The notes: generated by a model from the letters alone, not told the origin. DNA of 64,000 nucleotides from Methylococcus mesophilus (GCF_026247885.1 NZ_CP110921.1:930001-994000), one strand, 5' to 3'. Positions 28,484-38,543 are shown, counted from the stretch's first letter. Numbers and translations: made by a program.

Positions 28484-29683
28484 GTGAACCCGGCGCTGGA
28501 ATCGCTGCTGGCCGACGCCGATCTGTGCGTCAAATGCGGCCTTTGCTCGCCGCACTGCCCAACCTATCGGCAGACCGCAGACGAGAACGAATCGCCCCGC
28601 GGACGGATTGCCCTCATCCAGGGCTGGGCCTCCGGCCGGCTGCCGCTGACGGCGGCGCTGCGCGAGCCTCTGGACGATTGCCTGCTATGTCGGAATTGCG
28701 AAGCCGTCTGTCCGGCCAAGGTTCCCTACGGAAATCTCATGGACCGGTTCCGCGCCGAGACTGGGCAAGCCCGCAAGCCCTTGGCGGCCCGCGCCTTGTC
28801 GTCCGCGTTGCGCAAGGGGCTGCGCAGTCCGGCGTTGTCGAGCCTGGGGCGCCGGGCGCTGGATGCCGCAGCGCACCTGCCGGGCGGCTCCGCGTGGAAG
28901 AATCTCCCGCCCGCGGGAAATCCGGAAGACTGGTACGGAGACCACCCCGCCGCCGGAGAGCCTCTCAGCCATGCCGGCCTCTTCCTCGGCTGCACGGCGG
29001 CGGCGGCCGATGCCGCCACGGTGTCGGCGATACTCGAACTGCTGCCGAGACTCGGCGTCAGCGTCACCGTGCCGAAAAACCAGACCTGCTGCGGCGCGAT
29101 GGACCTGCATGCCGGCGATGCCGCAACGGCCCGCGGGCTGATGTCCCGCAACAGCGAGGCCTTCGCGGGACAGCCGCTGGATGCGGTGATCGGCTTCGCC
29201 AGCGGCTGCAGCGCGACCCTGATGGAATACCGCCACCCTGCGGACACTGCAGGCGACGAACCGCTGTCGGCCAAAGTTCAGGACATCAGCCGTTTTCTCG
29301 CCGAGCGCATTCCTGCGGAACGCTGGGATCTTGCTCCGCTACGGGCCAGGATTCTGGTCCACAACCCTTGCTCGCTACGCAACGTCTGCAAGAGCGAAGG
29401 CAAGGTGGAGGCGCTATTGGGCAGGATTCCGGAAGCGGAGGTCATCACGCTGCCGGGCAAGGGACGCTGCTGCGGCGCCGCCGGCAGTTACATGATCGAA
29501 CACCGGCGCATGGCTGAGGCCATCCGGACCGAGACGGTGGAAGCCATCCTGGCAGCGGCCCCGGACTACCTGGTGACCTCAAACATCGGCTGCGCGCTGC
29601 ATCTGCGCGCCGGCTTGCGAGGCCGGGCCGACATCACTGTGGTCCACCCGGTTCAGTTGCTGGCGCGGCTCCAGCGCGTTTGA
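28484..29683 (+). CDS. glcF: Glycolate oxidase iron-sulfur subunit
   Basis: 399 residues from a GTG start six bases after purH. Two 4Fe-4S motifs: CVKCGLCSPHC (about 14-24) and CLLCRNCEAVCP (about 66-77). Two CCG domains follow, with NQTCCGAMDLHAGD and GRCCGAAGSYM. GlcF passes electrons from glycolate oxidation to the quinone pool together with flavin subunits GlcD and GlcE, which are absent here. Glyoxylate made by Mcl links it to the serine cycle. It could serve another 2-hydroxy-acid dehydrogenase. Confidence 0.88.
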   Translation: MNPALESLLADADLCVKCGLCSPHCPTYRQTADENESPRGRIALIQGWASGRLPLTAALREPLDDCLLCRNCEAVCPAKVPYGNLMDRFRAETGQARKPLAARALSSALRKGLRSPALSSLGRRALDAAAHLPGGSAWKNLPPAGNPEDWYGDHPAAGEPLSHAGLFLGCTAAAADAATVSAILELLPRLGVSVTVPKNQTCCGAMDLHAGDAATARGLMSRNSEAFAGQPLDAVIGFASGCSATLMEYRHPADTAGDEPLSAKVQDISRFLAERIPAERWDLAPLRARILVHNPCSLRNVCKSEGKVEALLGRIPEAEVITLPGKGRCCGAAGSYMIEHRRMAEAIRTETVEAILAAAPDYLVTSNIGCALHLRAGLRGRADITVVHPVQLLARLQRV

Positions 29684-29698
29684 TCCCCGCAAAAACGC

Positions 29699-29725
29699 AA
29701 CGGGCGCCGAATGGCGCCCGTTTTT
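29699..29725. terminator. Bidirectional rho-independent terminator between glcF and speD
   Basis: Perfect 10-bp stem (AACGGGCGCC / GGCGCCCGTT), GAAT loop, T-run on the plus strand and a matching A-run upstream that serves the minus strand. It lies between convergent genes. Confidence 0.88.
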
Positions 29726-29746
29726 GCAAGCCTTTCCTGTCCGGCC

Positions 29747-30547
29747 TCAACGCCGCAGCTTGTAATTGCGGCCGTAGAAGATTTCCGCCATCTCGCGCTG
29801 GAGCTGCTTCTGCACCTGGGCGCGCTCCTCCGGAACCAGCTGGTCCTTGTCGGTCTCGAACAGGTAGTTGTCGAGATTGAAGTCCTTCAGGATCATCTTG
29901 GTGTGGAAGATCTTCTCCTGGTAGACGTTCACGTCGATCATCTGATACCGGTCCGCCGTGGCATCGGAGATGTAGTTCTGGATCGAGGTGATGTCGTGGT
30001 CGATGTAATGCTTCTGGCCGCTGATGTCGCGGGTGAAGCCGCGGACCCGGTAGTCCATGATCACGATGTCGGACTCGAAGCTGTGAATCAGGTAGTTCAA
30101 TGCCTTCAGCGGCGAGATGCGGCCACAGGTGGAGACATCGATGTCGGCGCGGAAGGTGCTGATGCCGGCATGCGGATGGCTCTCCGGATAAGTGTGTACC
30201 GTGATGTGGCTTTTGTTCAGATGCGCCACGACGGCTTCCGGCATCGGGCCGGGCGACTCGGAATTGGTCACCGCGGCGGGGGCATCGTGCCCTTCCGAGA
30301 TCAGCATCGTCACGCTGGCGCCCTGCGGCTCATAATCCTGGCGCGCGATGTTCAGAATCTCCGCGCCGATGATCGCGTTGACGTCGGTGAGAATCTGGGT
30401 CAGGCGCTTGGCGCTGTAGGCTTCATCGATGTACTCGATATAGCGGCGCTGGCCGGATTCCGACTTTGCGTAGCAAATGTCGTAGATGTTGAAGCTCAAC
30501 GATTTGGTCAGGTTGTTGAACCCGTGTAATTGCAGCTTGTTGTCCAT
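29747..30547 (-). CDS. speD: S-adenosylmethionine decarboxylase proenzyme (proteobacterial class)
   Basis: 266 residues from the ATG at 30547 ([20 protein letters not shown]), a start that matches the family; the frame extends 12 codons further. It self-cleaves before the Ser of [16 protein letters not shown] to form the pyruvoyl cofactor. [18 protein letters not shown] and [10 protein letters not shown] are conserved. The product, decarboxylated SAM, donates the aminopropyl group for spermidine. No speE lies nearby. Confidence 0.96.
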   Translation of the reverse strand: MDNKLQLHGFNNLTKSLSFNIYDICYAKSESGQRRYIEYIDEAYSAKRLTQILTDVNAIIGAEILNIARQDYEPQGASVTMLISEGHDAPAAVTNSESPGPMPEAVVAHLNKSHITVHTYPESHPHAGISTFRADIDVSTCGRISPLKALNYLIHSFESDIVIMDYRVRGFTRDISGQKHYIDHDITSIQNYISDATADRYQMIDVNVYQEKIFHTKMILKDFNLDNYLFETDKDQLVPEERAQVQKQLQREMAEIFYGRNYKLRR

Positions 30548-30593
30548 CAATTTTCGATATGACCCGCCAGGAATATCTGCCACAAAAAATTAA

Positions 30594-30609
30594 CGGGCGC
30601 TCGCGCCCG
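30594..30609 (-). terminator. Terminator after the OsmC-like gene
   Basis: CGGGCGC / GCGCCCG inverted repeat with almost no loop, followed on the minus strand by TTAATTTTTTG. It lies about 30 bp past the stop at 30640. Confidence 0.65.
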
Positions 30610-30639
30610 CCGAAAATATTCTGCGATGCCTTTGCCAGC

Positions 30640-31056
30640 CTATGCTTCGGCGATTTCGTAATCGTGGGTAATTTCCGCCGTCTTACCCAGCATGATCGAC
30701 GCAGAACAGTATTTTTCGGCTGAAAGCTCGATCGCCCGCTTCACCGCCTCTTCCCGCAGCGCCCTTCCCTTGACCACGAAATGGGCATGAATCCGCGTGA
30801 AGACCTTCGGATCGGTCCCGGCCCGCTCGGCTTCGAGATGGACCTCGCAGTCGCGCACATCGTGCCTCCCCTTCTTCAGGATATGGACGACGTCGAAAGC
30901 CGTGCAGCCGCCCATGCCAAGCAGCAGCATTTCCATGGGGCGCACCCCCAGGTTCCGGCCTCCGCTCTCAGGCGGCCCGTCCATCAGAACGGCATGGCCG
31001 CTACCGGACTCGCCCAGAAACGCCATGTTATCGACCCACTTGATTCGCGCTTTCAT
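30640..31056 (-). CDS. OsmC/YhfA-family protein
   Basis: 138 residues. OsmC fold with two redox cysteines, in GMGGCTAFDVVHIL (about 50) and KYCSAS (about 117). Family members reduce organic hydroperoxides; YhfA-like members are less well defined. It starts MKARIKWVDNMAFLGES, and GRNLGVRPMEMLLLGMGGC is typical. It is cytoplasmic and ends with its own terminator. The small membrane protein gene lies 68 bp upstream on the same strand. Confidence 0.9.
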   Translation of the reverse strand: MKARIKWVDNMAFLGESGSGHAVLMDGPPESGGRNLGVRPMEMLLLGMGGCTAFDVVHILKKGRHDVRDCEVHLEAERAGTDPKVFTRIHAHFVVKGRALREEAVKRAIELSAEKYCSASIMLGKTAEITHDYEIAEA

Positions 31057-31124
31057 CGTCGAAGCGAAGCATCGTATAAAGTTTCATAGGGTATCACAAA
31101 CCGGAAAGGAAATAGACCTGTGCG

Positions 31125-31529
31125 CTAGCGCCGCGGATAGCGGCGTTCCAGGTCCTCGAGATAGCGGTCCACGAAGTCCAGACTGCCGGACAGAGCCCCC
31201 GGAGCCTTGCGCTCGAGGAAACCGGCGAGAGGCGCCCCGATTTGGGGATAGAGAATCAGGACGCCGATAACCCAGAACGGCGGCAGCCCCATGACGACTT
31301 CACTCATGAGTCCGCCCGCCAGCAGCATCCAGCCGACGTCCCGCGGCAGCTTCCCGATCCGGCTCAAAGCGTCTTTCCGGCTCGGCGGCATGAGGGCGGC
31401 GGCGCGGGGACTTTGGTCGGGTTCCACCGCGACCGAAGCCCTGGCCGCGTGTGCCGGTTCTCGTTTATTTTTCAATGCCGTCTCCAGGATAATGAGTCGC
31501 CGGTGGAGTCTCCGCCGGCATTGTTGCAA
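31125..31529 (-). CDS. Small membrane protein of unknown function
   Basis: Up to 134 residues; the start is uncertain. A basic N-terminal half is followed by one or two hydrophobic segments (VGWMLLAGGLMSEVVMGLPPFWVIGVLILYP region, about 66-96) and a charged tail ending DRYLEDLERRYPRR. A hydrophobic hairpin with cytoplasmic ends is likely. I recognise no family. It precedes the OsmC-like gene and may be co-transcribed. Confidence 0.55.
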   Translation of the reverse strand: MQQCRRRLHRRLIILETALKNKREPAHAARASVAVEPDQSPRAAALMPPSRKDALSRIGKLPRDVGWMLLAGGLMSEVVMGLPPFWVIGVLILYPQIGAPLAGFLERKAPGALSGSLDFVDRYLEDLERRYPRR

Positions 31530-31587
31530 TCAATGACATCCAACGGAACGAATCTTCAAATCATCCCCTCCCGACCCGGCAGATCCT

Positions 31588-32250
31588 ATGGATACCGACA
31601 CCTTACCCGTTCTGGAAGAGCTGATTCCAGGCTCGCGCAAGCTGTACCTGACTTTCGGCGGGATGCAAGGCGCCCTGGGCATCCCGCCCTTCGAGTTCTA
31701 CAAGAGCTCCCGCATTCTGAACGAAAGCCGGGTGTTCTTCCGCGATCTGTCGCAGACCTGGTACCACGCCGGCCTGCCCGGCATCAGCTCGAACATCCCC
31801 GAAACCGTCCGCTACATCGAACGCATTATCGACAAATCGTCGGCGGAGGAAGTCGTCTTCATCGGGAATTCCATGGGCGGCTACGCCGCGATCCTGTTTT
31901 CTACGCTGATCGGCCGTGGCAGGGTTGTCAGTTTTTCGCCCCAGACCTTCATCTCCCCGTCCAAGCGGCGGGCATCGGGAGACGGGCGGTGGCGCTCCAA
32001 GGTGCTCCGGACCTACGGCGCGGCACTGTTCAAGCCCAAGTTCTTCGACCTCCGGCGCCTCTTGGAACAATCCACAGGCCACAACCGGATCGACATCTTC
32101 GTGTCATCGCTGGACGAGCTGGACGTCATCCATGCAAGAAACCTCGAACCGTTCGGCAATGTCCGCGTGACCGAACGCGAGCTTGGCGGCCATAACTTGG
32201 TCAAGCATCTGCGGGACAGCGGGGAGCTTCAACTCATCCTGCAAGGATGA
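31588..32250 (+). CDS. Alpha/beta-hydrolase-fold protein
   Basis: 220 residues. The nucleophile elbow GNSMGGYAAI (Ser about 94) and a C-terminal GGHNLVKHL histidine fit a serine-hydrolase triad. No signal peptide is visible. YLTFGGMQGALGIPPFEF near the N-terminus replaces a typical HG oxyanion motif. Similar short hydrolases occur near polysaccharide genes, but the substrate is unknown here. It precedes the alpha-2-macroglobulin gene by 83 bp on the same strand; no functional link can be shown. Confidence 0.72.
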   Translation: MDTDTLPVLEELIPGSRKLYLTFGGMQGALGIPPFEFYKSSRILNESRVFFRDLSQTWYHAGLPGISSNIPETVRYIERIIDKSSAEEVVFIGNSMGGYAAILFSTLIGRGRVVSFSPQTFISPSKRRASGDGRWRSKVLRTYGAALFKPKFFDLRRLLEQSTGHNRIDIFVSSLDELDVIHARNLEPFGNVRVTERELGGHNLVKHLRDSGELQLILQG

Positions 32251-32333
32251 GACCATTGCCGCCTTTGGAACGATACATCCGATAACCCGCTCCGGCCGGG
32301 CCCGGCCGAATCCTATCCGCGACGAGGAAACAG

Positions 32334-35300
32334 ATGAGCATGCGCGCAGTGTTCTGGGTTGTGACGTTGTTCTGGATTCAGGCGGCCGGCGCCGCCCGTC
32401 TGGAGCTGTTTTCCCCTGAGGGGACGGCCAAGGAGGTGCGCCAGGTGACGGCACGGTTCTCCGAACCTATGGTGGCGTTCGGCGACCCCCGACTCGCCGA
32501 CCCGTTCACGGTGGATTGCCCGGCCAAGGGGCGCGGACGCTGGGCTGAGCCCCGCACCTGGGTCTACGACTTCGAAGCCGACCTGCCCGCCGGCCTTTCC
32601 TGCCGATTCAGACCGAAGGCGCAGTTGAAGGCATTGAGTGGTGCCGCCGTCGAACTCGCCAAGGAATATGGCTTCGACACCGGCGGTCCGGTGGTGACGG
32701 GTTCCTACCCCAGCGAGGGCAGCGAGAGCGTCGACGAAAACCAGATCTTCCTGCTGGCCGCCGCCGCGCCGGCCACGCCGGAAAGCGTCACCGCCCACGT
32801 CCGCTGTCGGATCGACGGCGTCGGCGAGGAAATCGGGGTCGACGTCCTGACCGACGAACGACGCGATGCCGTGCTGGCGCAGCGCCGGAAATTCGGCTGG
32901 GGCTACACCGACCTGCTCTGGCCGGACGGCGATTTCGAGTCGCTCAAACCGGAGGAAATCAAGGCCGGCGAAGCACGGCTGGTACTGGTGCAATGCCGCC
33001 GCGCCATACCGCCAGAGACGAAGGTCAGTATCTTCTGGGGCAAGGGTATCGCCGCGGCCGGCGGCATCGCGACGGACGAAGACCAGGAACTGAGCTTCAA
33101 GTCCCGCCCGAGCTTCACCGCACGGTTCGCCTGCGAGCGCATCAATGCCGAGGCGGACTGCATTCCGCTCCTGCCGATGTCCCTGCACTTCGGCTCGCCC
33201 GTGCCCGCCGGCAAAGCCGCCGCCGTGCGCCTGGTCGACTCCGCCGGTAGGGTCTACCCAGCCGACGGCCTCGACCCGGGCCGAAAACCTTTCGTTGAGG
33301 AACTGAGCTGGAAGGGCCCGTTCCCGGAGAAGGCCACGTTCCGCATCGAGCTGCCCCCGGAGTTCGCCGATGACGCCGGGCGTCCGCTGGAAAACGCCGG
33401 CCGTTATCCGCTGGAGGTCAAGACCGACGAATATCCTCCTCTGGCCAAGTTCCCCGGCGAATTCGGCATCCTGGAGCTGAAGGAAGGCGGCGTCCTGCCC
33501 GTCACCGTGCGGCACATCGAGAATCCCGTTCCCGGCCAGCGGCTGGCCTCGGGCGGCCCGGCCATCCCCGGAAAGATGAAGCGAGTGGCCCTCGGAGACC
33601 AGGACATCGCCGCCTGGATACGCAAGGTGAAGAAGGCCGCCGAACGCCGGGGCGAATCGGTCCAGTTGCCCAACGGGGAGACCGAATGGAAGGAACTCAC
33701 CGGCACTGAATCGGTGTTCGCCGACGCCCAGGCCGAGACTTTCGAGCTGCCGCGCGCCGAAGCGCAGAAGGAGTTCGAGGTGCTCGGCATTCCACTGGAA
33801 AGCGCGGGCTTTTACGTGGTCGAACTGGCCAGCCCACGGCTCGGCGCCGCTTTATTGGGCGAGGAAAGGCCCCGCTACGTGGCGACCTCAGCGCTGGTCA
33901 CCAATCTGTCGGTACATTTCAAATGGGGCCGGGAATCCTCGCTGGTCTGGGTGACGAGCCTGGATTCGGCCCAACCGGTGCCGAACGCCGATGTCCGCAT
34001 CAGCCGCTACTGCAAAGACGAACCCTTGTGGCAGGGACGGACGGACGCCAACGGCGTGGCGCTGATCCAGGGCCCGGCCCTGCCCAAGCCCTCGGATTCC
34101 GGCGACAGCTGCGACTGGGGCGACGGCCCCCTCATGGTCAGCGCCCGGACCGAGGGCGACATGAGTTTCACCTTGAGCAGCTGGGCCAACGGCATTTCGC
34201 CGCAGAACTTCAGCCTGCCGGTCGGTTTCTATGGCAACCCGGAAGTCGTCCACACGGTGCTGGACCGAAGCCTGTTCCGAGCCGGAGAGACCGTGTCCAT
34301 GAAGCACTTCCAGCGCCTGCGCACGTCCAACGGCTTCGGCCTGCCGGATACCCGCCCCGCGAAAATAAAGGTCCGCCACACCGGCAGCGGCCAGGAATAC
34401 GAACTGCCGGCCGAGTTCGACGCGCGCGGAATCGCCGAAAATACCTGGGCGATTCCGGCCGAAGCCAAGCTCGGCGGTTACGAGATCGTATTCGTCTATG
34501 CCGACGGCAGCGAATCCGCCACCTCGGCGGAATTCCGCGTCGAGCAGTTCCGGGTGCCGACCATGCGCGCCGACATCCAACCGCAGTCCGACGCCCTGGT
34601 AAACGCCAAGGAAGCCACACTCGACCTCCACGTCAGTTATCTCTCCGGCGGCGGCGCGGCCAATGCGCCGGTCAAAGTCCGCACGATGGGCGAGCCGCGC
34701 CAGGTGTCCTTCCCCGACTATCCGGATTTCAACTTCGAGGCGCAGAGCATCGAGGAAGGACTGCGCGATAGCAGCTACAGTGAGGAGGCCGAGGAAGCGC
34801 CGGGGGCCAGCGGTCCCGCCCAAGTGCTGCCGCTGAGCCTGGACAAGGGCGGCGCGGCGCGGGTGACGGTCCCCAACCTGCCGCGCCAGAACACGCCGCA
34901 GGACCTGGTGACCGAACTCGAATACCAGGACGCCAACGGCGAACTGCTGACCGTAGCCCGCCGGATCCCGCTGTGGCCGGCCAGGCTCAGCCTGGGGATC
35001 AAGACGGAAGGCTGGGTGGCGACCCCGGACCAGCTTCGGTTCCAGGTCCTGGCGCTGGATCTGGCCGGGAAACCCGCTGCCGGCCGGGACATCCAGGTCG
35101 ACCTGTATGCCCGCACCACTTACTCTCACCGCAAGCGCCTGATCGGCGGCTTCTACGCCTACGAGGACAAGACCGAAGTCAAACACCTCGGCGCCGACTG
35201 CAACGGCAGGACCAACGACCAGGGGCTTCTTCTCTGCGTCCTAGCCCCCGGCGTTTCCGGCGAAATCCTGCTCAAGGCCACGGCCGGCGACGGCGCCGGT

Positions 35301-38099
35301 AACCAGGCACTGGGCACGGCTTCGATCTGGGTCGCCAGCGAAGACGAATGGTGGTTCGAGAACGGCCCCAGCGACCGCATGGACGTGATTGCCGAAAAAC
35401 GCGCCTACGAGCTGGGCGACAAGGCCCGCTTCCAGGTGCGCATGCCGTTCCGCGAAGCCACGGCCCTGGTGACGGTCGAACGCGAAGGCATCGTCGACAA
35501 CTTCATCGCCCATCTGTCCGGCCGCTCGCCGGTGGTCGAGGTACCGATCAAGGACGCCTACGCGCCCAATGTGTTCGTCTCGGTGCTGGCGGTGCGCGGC
35601 CGGGTGGGGCCGGTCCAGACATGGATCGCTGACATGGCCCGCAAATTCCAGCTGCCCTGGCAGCCCGACGGCGGCAAGGCCACGGCGATGGTCGACCTGA
35701 GCAAGCCGGCCTACCGCATGGGGCTCGCCCAGATCGACGTGGGCTGGGAGCCCAACCGCCTCGATGTGAAGGTGCAGGCCGACCGGGACACCTACAAGGT
35801 CCGGGAAACCGCCAAGGTGAAGGTAGCGGTGCAGCGGGCAGCGGGCGGCGCTCCGGCCGAGGCGGAGATCGCCCTGGCGGCCGTCGACGAGGGGCTGCTC
35901 GAACTCAAGCCCAACGACAGCTGGAACCTGCTGGACAAGATGATGGGCCGGCGCGGCATCGAGGTGCTCACCTCCACCGCTCAGATGCAGGTCATCGGCA
36001 AGCGCCACTACGGCCGCAAGGCCGTCCCGCACGGCGGCGGCGGCGGGCGCCAGGCGGCGCGCGAGCTGTTCGACACCCTGCTGCTGTGGAAAGGCCGGGT
36101 GCCCCTGGACGCCAAGGGCGAAGCCGAAATCGAGGTACCGCTCAACGACTCGCTCACCGCGTTCCGGCTGGTGGCCGTTGCCAACGCCGGCAGCGGCCTG
36201 TTCGGCACCGGCAAGACATCGATCCGCACCACCCAGGACCTGATGCTCTATTCCGGCCTGCCGCCGATGGTCCGCGAAGGCGACCGCTTCCACGCCATCT
36301 TCAACGTGCGCAACGCCACGGACCGCAAGATCGCGGGCCAGCTCAGCGCCCGATTGACGCCGAAAGGCGCGGCGGCGGGCCAGGACCTTCCGCCCCAGCC
36401 CTTCGAACTCGAGGCCGGCACGGCGGGCGATTTCTCCTGGGAAGTCGACGTCCCGGTCGACGTCGCCGGGCTGGATTGGGAAATCGCCGCCGCGGAAAAC
36501 GGCGGGGCCGCCACCGACCGGCTGAAAACCTCGCAGCAGGTACAGCCCGCCGTGCCTGTCCGCGTGTTCCAGGCGACGCTGACCCGCATTGACAAACCGC
36601 TCTCGCTCGCGGTGCAACGGCCCGAGGACGCCGTGCCGGGGCGCGGCGGCGTGCGCGTCTCGCTGCGCGCCCAACTGGGCGACGGACTCGGCGGGGTGAT
36701 CGAATACATGACGCGCTACCCCTATTCCTGCCTGGAACAGAAGGTTTCCAAGGCCATCGCGCTGCGCGACGAGGGCCTATGGAACAAGATCGTCGCCGAC
36801 CTGCCCGCCTACCAGGACAGCGACGGCCTGTTCCGCTATTTCCCGAGCGACACCATTCACGGCAGCGACGTGCTGACCGCCTATGTCCTGGCGATCGCGC
36901 AGGAAGCCGGCTGGGAACTGCCCGAGAATGCCCTGGGCCGGGCGAAGGAGGCGTTGAAAGGCTTCCTCGGCGGGCGCGTGCTGCGCGACTCCGCCCTGCC
37001 CACCGCCGATCTCTCCATTCGCAAGCTGGCGGCCGTCGAGGCCCTGGCCCGCTATGACGAAGCGACGCCGGAGCTGCTGGACAGCATCCGCATCGAGCCC
37101 AGGCTCTGGCCCACCTCGGCGGTATTGGACTGGCTGTCGGTATTGCGGCGGGTCGAAGCCATCCCCGATCGCAGCGCCAAGCTCAAGGACGCCGAACAGA
37201 CGCTCCGTACCCGGCTTAACTTCCAGGGCACCACTCTGAACTTCTCCAGCGAGAAGAGCGACGCCCTGTGGTGGCTGATGATCTCCCCCGACCTCAACGC
37301 TGTGCGGGCGTTGCTGGGCGTGATGGAACTGCCGGGCTGGCGCGAAGACATTCCCCGGCTGGTGACCGGCGCGCTGGGCCGCCAGACCAAGGGCCGCTGG
37401 AACACCACCACCGCCAACGCCTGGGGCCGGCTGGCGATGGAGAAGTTCAGCGAGACCTACGAATCGGTGCCGGTCACCGGCTACACCGAGGCGAATCTCG
37501 GCGCAGTGAAAAAAGGCATGCAATGGACCGAGGAAACCCGGCGCAGCGCTCTGAACCTGCCCTGGCCCGACGGCCCCGGCACGCTCGAGGTGCGCCATCA
37601 AGGCACGGGCAAACCCTGGGCCATCGTCCAGAGCCGCGCCGCGATCCCGCTGAAAGAGCCGCTGTTCACCGGCTTCTCGATCAAGCGAACGGTCACCCCG
37701 GTCGAACAGAAGCAGCCCGGCGCCTGGAACCGCGGCGACGTGGCACGCGTCACGCTGGAACTCGACGCCCAGTCCGACATGAGCTGGGTAGTGGTGGACG
37801 ACCCCATCCCCGCCGGCGCCAGCATCCTCGGCGGCGGCCTGGGACGCGACTCCGCCCTGCTGACCCAAGGCGAACAGCAGACCGGCTGGGCCTGGCCGAT
37901 CTACGAGGAGCGCCGCTTCGACGCCTATCGCGCGTATTACGACTATGTGCCCAAGGGAAAATGGAACATCGAATACACCGTACGCTACAACAACCCCGGC
38001 AGCTTTGAACTGCCGCCGACGCGAGTCGAGGCCATGTATGCGCCGGAGATGTTCGGGGAGCTGCCGCACAAGGCGCTGGAAATCGGTGGAACACCTTGA
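32334..38099 (+). CDS. Bacterial alpha-2-macroglobulin (thioester type)
   Basis: 1,921 residues, longer than E. coli YfhM (about 1,650). A Sec signal (VFWVVTLFWIQAAGA) lacks a lipobox, so the protein is periplasmic or surface-located rather than an evident lipoprotein. A series of beta-sandwich MG domains is followed by the segment TQDLMLYSGLPPMVREGD, characteristic of the family, and the thioester motif CLEQ (Cys1466-Gln1469). An alpha-helical thioester domain and a receptor-binding-like end follow. The family traps proteases by covalent thioester attack after bait cleavage. The usual partner, pbpC, is not adjacent. Confidence 0.93.
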   Translation: MSMRAVFWVVTLFWIQAAGAARLELFSPEGTAKEVRQVTARFSEPMVAFGDPRLADPFTVDCPAKGRGRWAEPRTWVYDFEADLPAGLSCRFRPKAQLKALSGAAVELAKEYGFDTGGPVVTGSYPSEGSESVDENQIFLLAAAAPATPESVTAHVRCRIDGVGEEIGVDVLTDERRDAVLAQRRKFGWGYTDLLWPDGDFESLKPEEIKAGEARLVLVQCRRAIPPETKVSIFWGKGIAAAGGIATDEDQELSFKSRPSFTARFACERINAEADCIPLLPMSLHFGSPVPAGKAAAVRLVDSAGRVYPADGLDPGRKPFVEELSWKGPFPEKATFRIELPPEFADDAGRPLENAGRYPLEVKTDEYPPLAKFPGEFGILELKEGGVLPVTVRHIENPVPGQRLASGGPAIPGKMKRVALGDQDIAAWIRKVKKAAERRGESVQLPNGETEWKELTGTESVFADAQAETFELPRAEAQKEFEVLGIPLESAGFYVVELASPRLGAALLGEERPRYVATSALVTNLSVHFKWGRESSLVWVTSLDSAQPVPNADVRISRYCKDEPLWQGRTDANGVALIQGPALPKPSDSGDSCDWGDGPLMVSARTEGDMSFTLSSWANGISPQNFSLPVGFYGNPEVVHTVLDRSLFRAGETVSMKHFQRLRTSNGFGLPDTRPAKIKVRHTGSGQEYELPAEFDARGIAENTWAIPAEAKLGGYEIVFVYADGSESATSAEFRVEQFRVPTMRADIQPQSDALVNAKEATLDLHVSYLSGGGAANAPVKVRTMGEPRQVSFPDYPDFNFEAQSIEEGLRDSSYSEEAEEAPGASGPAQVLPLSLDKGGAARVTVPNLPRQNTPQDLVTELEYQDANGELLTVARRIPLWPARLSLGIKTEGWVATPDQLRFQVLALDLAGKPAAGRDIQVDLYARTTYSHRKRLIGGFYAYEDKTEVKHLGADCNGRTNDQGLLLCVLAPGVSGEILLKATAGDGAGNQALGTASIWVASEDEWWFENGPSDRMDVIAEKRAYELGDKARFQVRMPFREATALVTVEREGIVDNFIAHLSGRSPVVEVPIKDAYAPNVFVSVLAVRGRVGPVQTWIADMARKFQLPWQPDGGKATAMVDLSKPAYRMGLAQIDVGWEPNRLDVKVQADRDTYKVRETAKVKVAVQRAAGGAPAEAEIALAAVDEGLLELKPNDSWNLLDKMMGRRGIEVLTSTAQMQVIGKRHYGRKAVPHGGGGGRQAARELFDTLLLWKGRVPLDAKGEAEIEVPLNDSLTAFRLVAVANAGSGLFGTGKTSIRTTQDLMLYSGLPPMVREGDRFHAIFNVRNATDRKIAGQLSARLTPKGAAAGQDLPPQPFELEAGTAGDFSWEVDVPVDVAGLDWEIAAAENGGAATDRLKTSQQVQPAVPVRVFQATLTRIDKPLSLAVQRPEDAVPGRGGVRVSLRAQLGDGLGGVIEYMTRYPYSCLEQKVSKAIALRDEGLWNKIVADLPAYQDSDGLFRYFPSDTIHGSDVLTAYVLAIAQEAGWELPENALGRAKEALKGFLGGRVLRDSALPTADLSIRKLAAVEALARYDEATPELLDSIRIEPRLWPTSAVLDWLSVLRRVEAIPDRSAKLKDAEQTLRTRLNFQGTTLNFSSEKSDALWWLMISPDLNAVRALLGVMELPGWREDIPRLVTGALGRQTKGRWNTTTANAWGRLAMEKFSETYESVPVTGYTEANLGAVKKGMQWTEETRRSALNLPWPDGPGTLEVRHQGTGKPWAIVQSRAAIPLKEPLFTGFSIKRTVTPVEQKQPGAWNRGDVARVTLELDAQSDMSWVVVDDPIPAGASILGGGLGRDSALLTQGEQQTGWAWPIYEERRFDAYRAYYDYVPKGKWNIEYTVRYNNPGSFELPPTRVEAMYAPEMFGELPHKALEIGGTP

Positions 38100-38244
38100 G
38101 CCGTTAAGGTAGGGAAACCTCAGACGGACTTATGGATCGAAATCTGCTGGTCTCCGGGCACGGGTATCGGCTTAGTCTGCATATTTCCGGTGGACGCTTA
38201 TCCCCGCATGACGGTGACTATTGGCGTAAGACGATATCGAGGAG

Positions 38245-38274
38245 TTGACACCGGCACGCAGAGACCGTGATACT
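38245..38274 (+). promoter_or_regulatory. Candidate promoter for the small lipoprotein gene
   Basis: A perfect TTGACA (38245-38250) is followed after 17-18 bases by TGATAC/GATACT. The lipoprotein start lies about 40 bases further, after a strong AGGAGG ribosome site. Confidence 0.5.
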
Positions 38275-38311
38275 ATTTTTCGTGATTTATTAACTTAAGA
38301 GGAGGAACCTG

Positions 38312-38497
38312 ATGATGCGGCTGATACTGATAGCGGCAATGAGTGTTTTATCGGCGTGCGCCGTCGGAGAAAGAATCAACACCGCGGTCACCGGACACAC
38401 CACGCAATGTATCGATGGCGTCGAATATGTGCAGTTCCCCAGCGGCGCATCGGTGGCATATAGCCCTGACGGCAAGGTCAAGGGCTGCCATAATTGA
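38312..38497 (+). CDS. Small lipoprotein (61 residues)
   Basis: A short hydrophobic signal ends in lipobox LSAC, with Cys16 as acylation site. The mature part is about 45 residues with two further cysteines (TQCIDG, KGCHN), perhaps a disulfide. The GAGGAGGAA ribosome site and the upstream promoter support expression. Similar small C-rich lipoproteins occur singly in many genomes. Function unknown. It begins an accessory region with several unrecognised genes. Confidence 0.68.
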   Translation: MMRLILIAAMSVLSACAVGERINTAVTGHTTQCIDGVEYVQFPSGASVAYSPDGKVKGCHN

Positions 38498-38543
38498 TCG
38501 ATATCCGACCTCGCATGAGCAGAACCCGCGTTACCCCCTGGCC

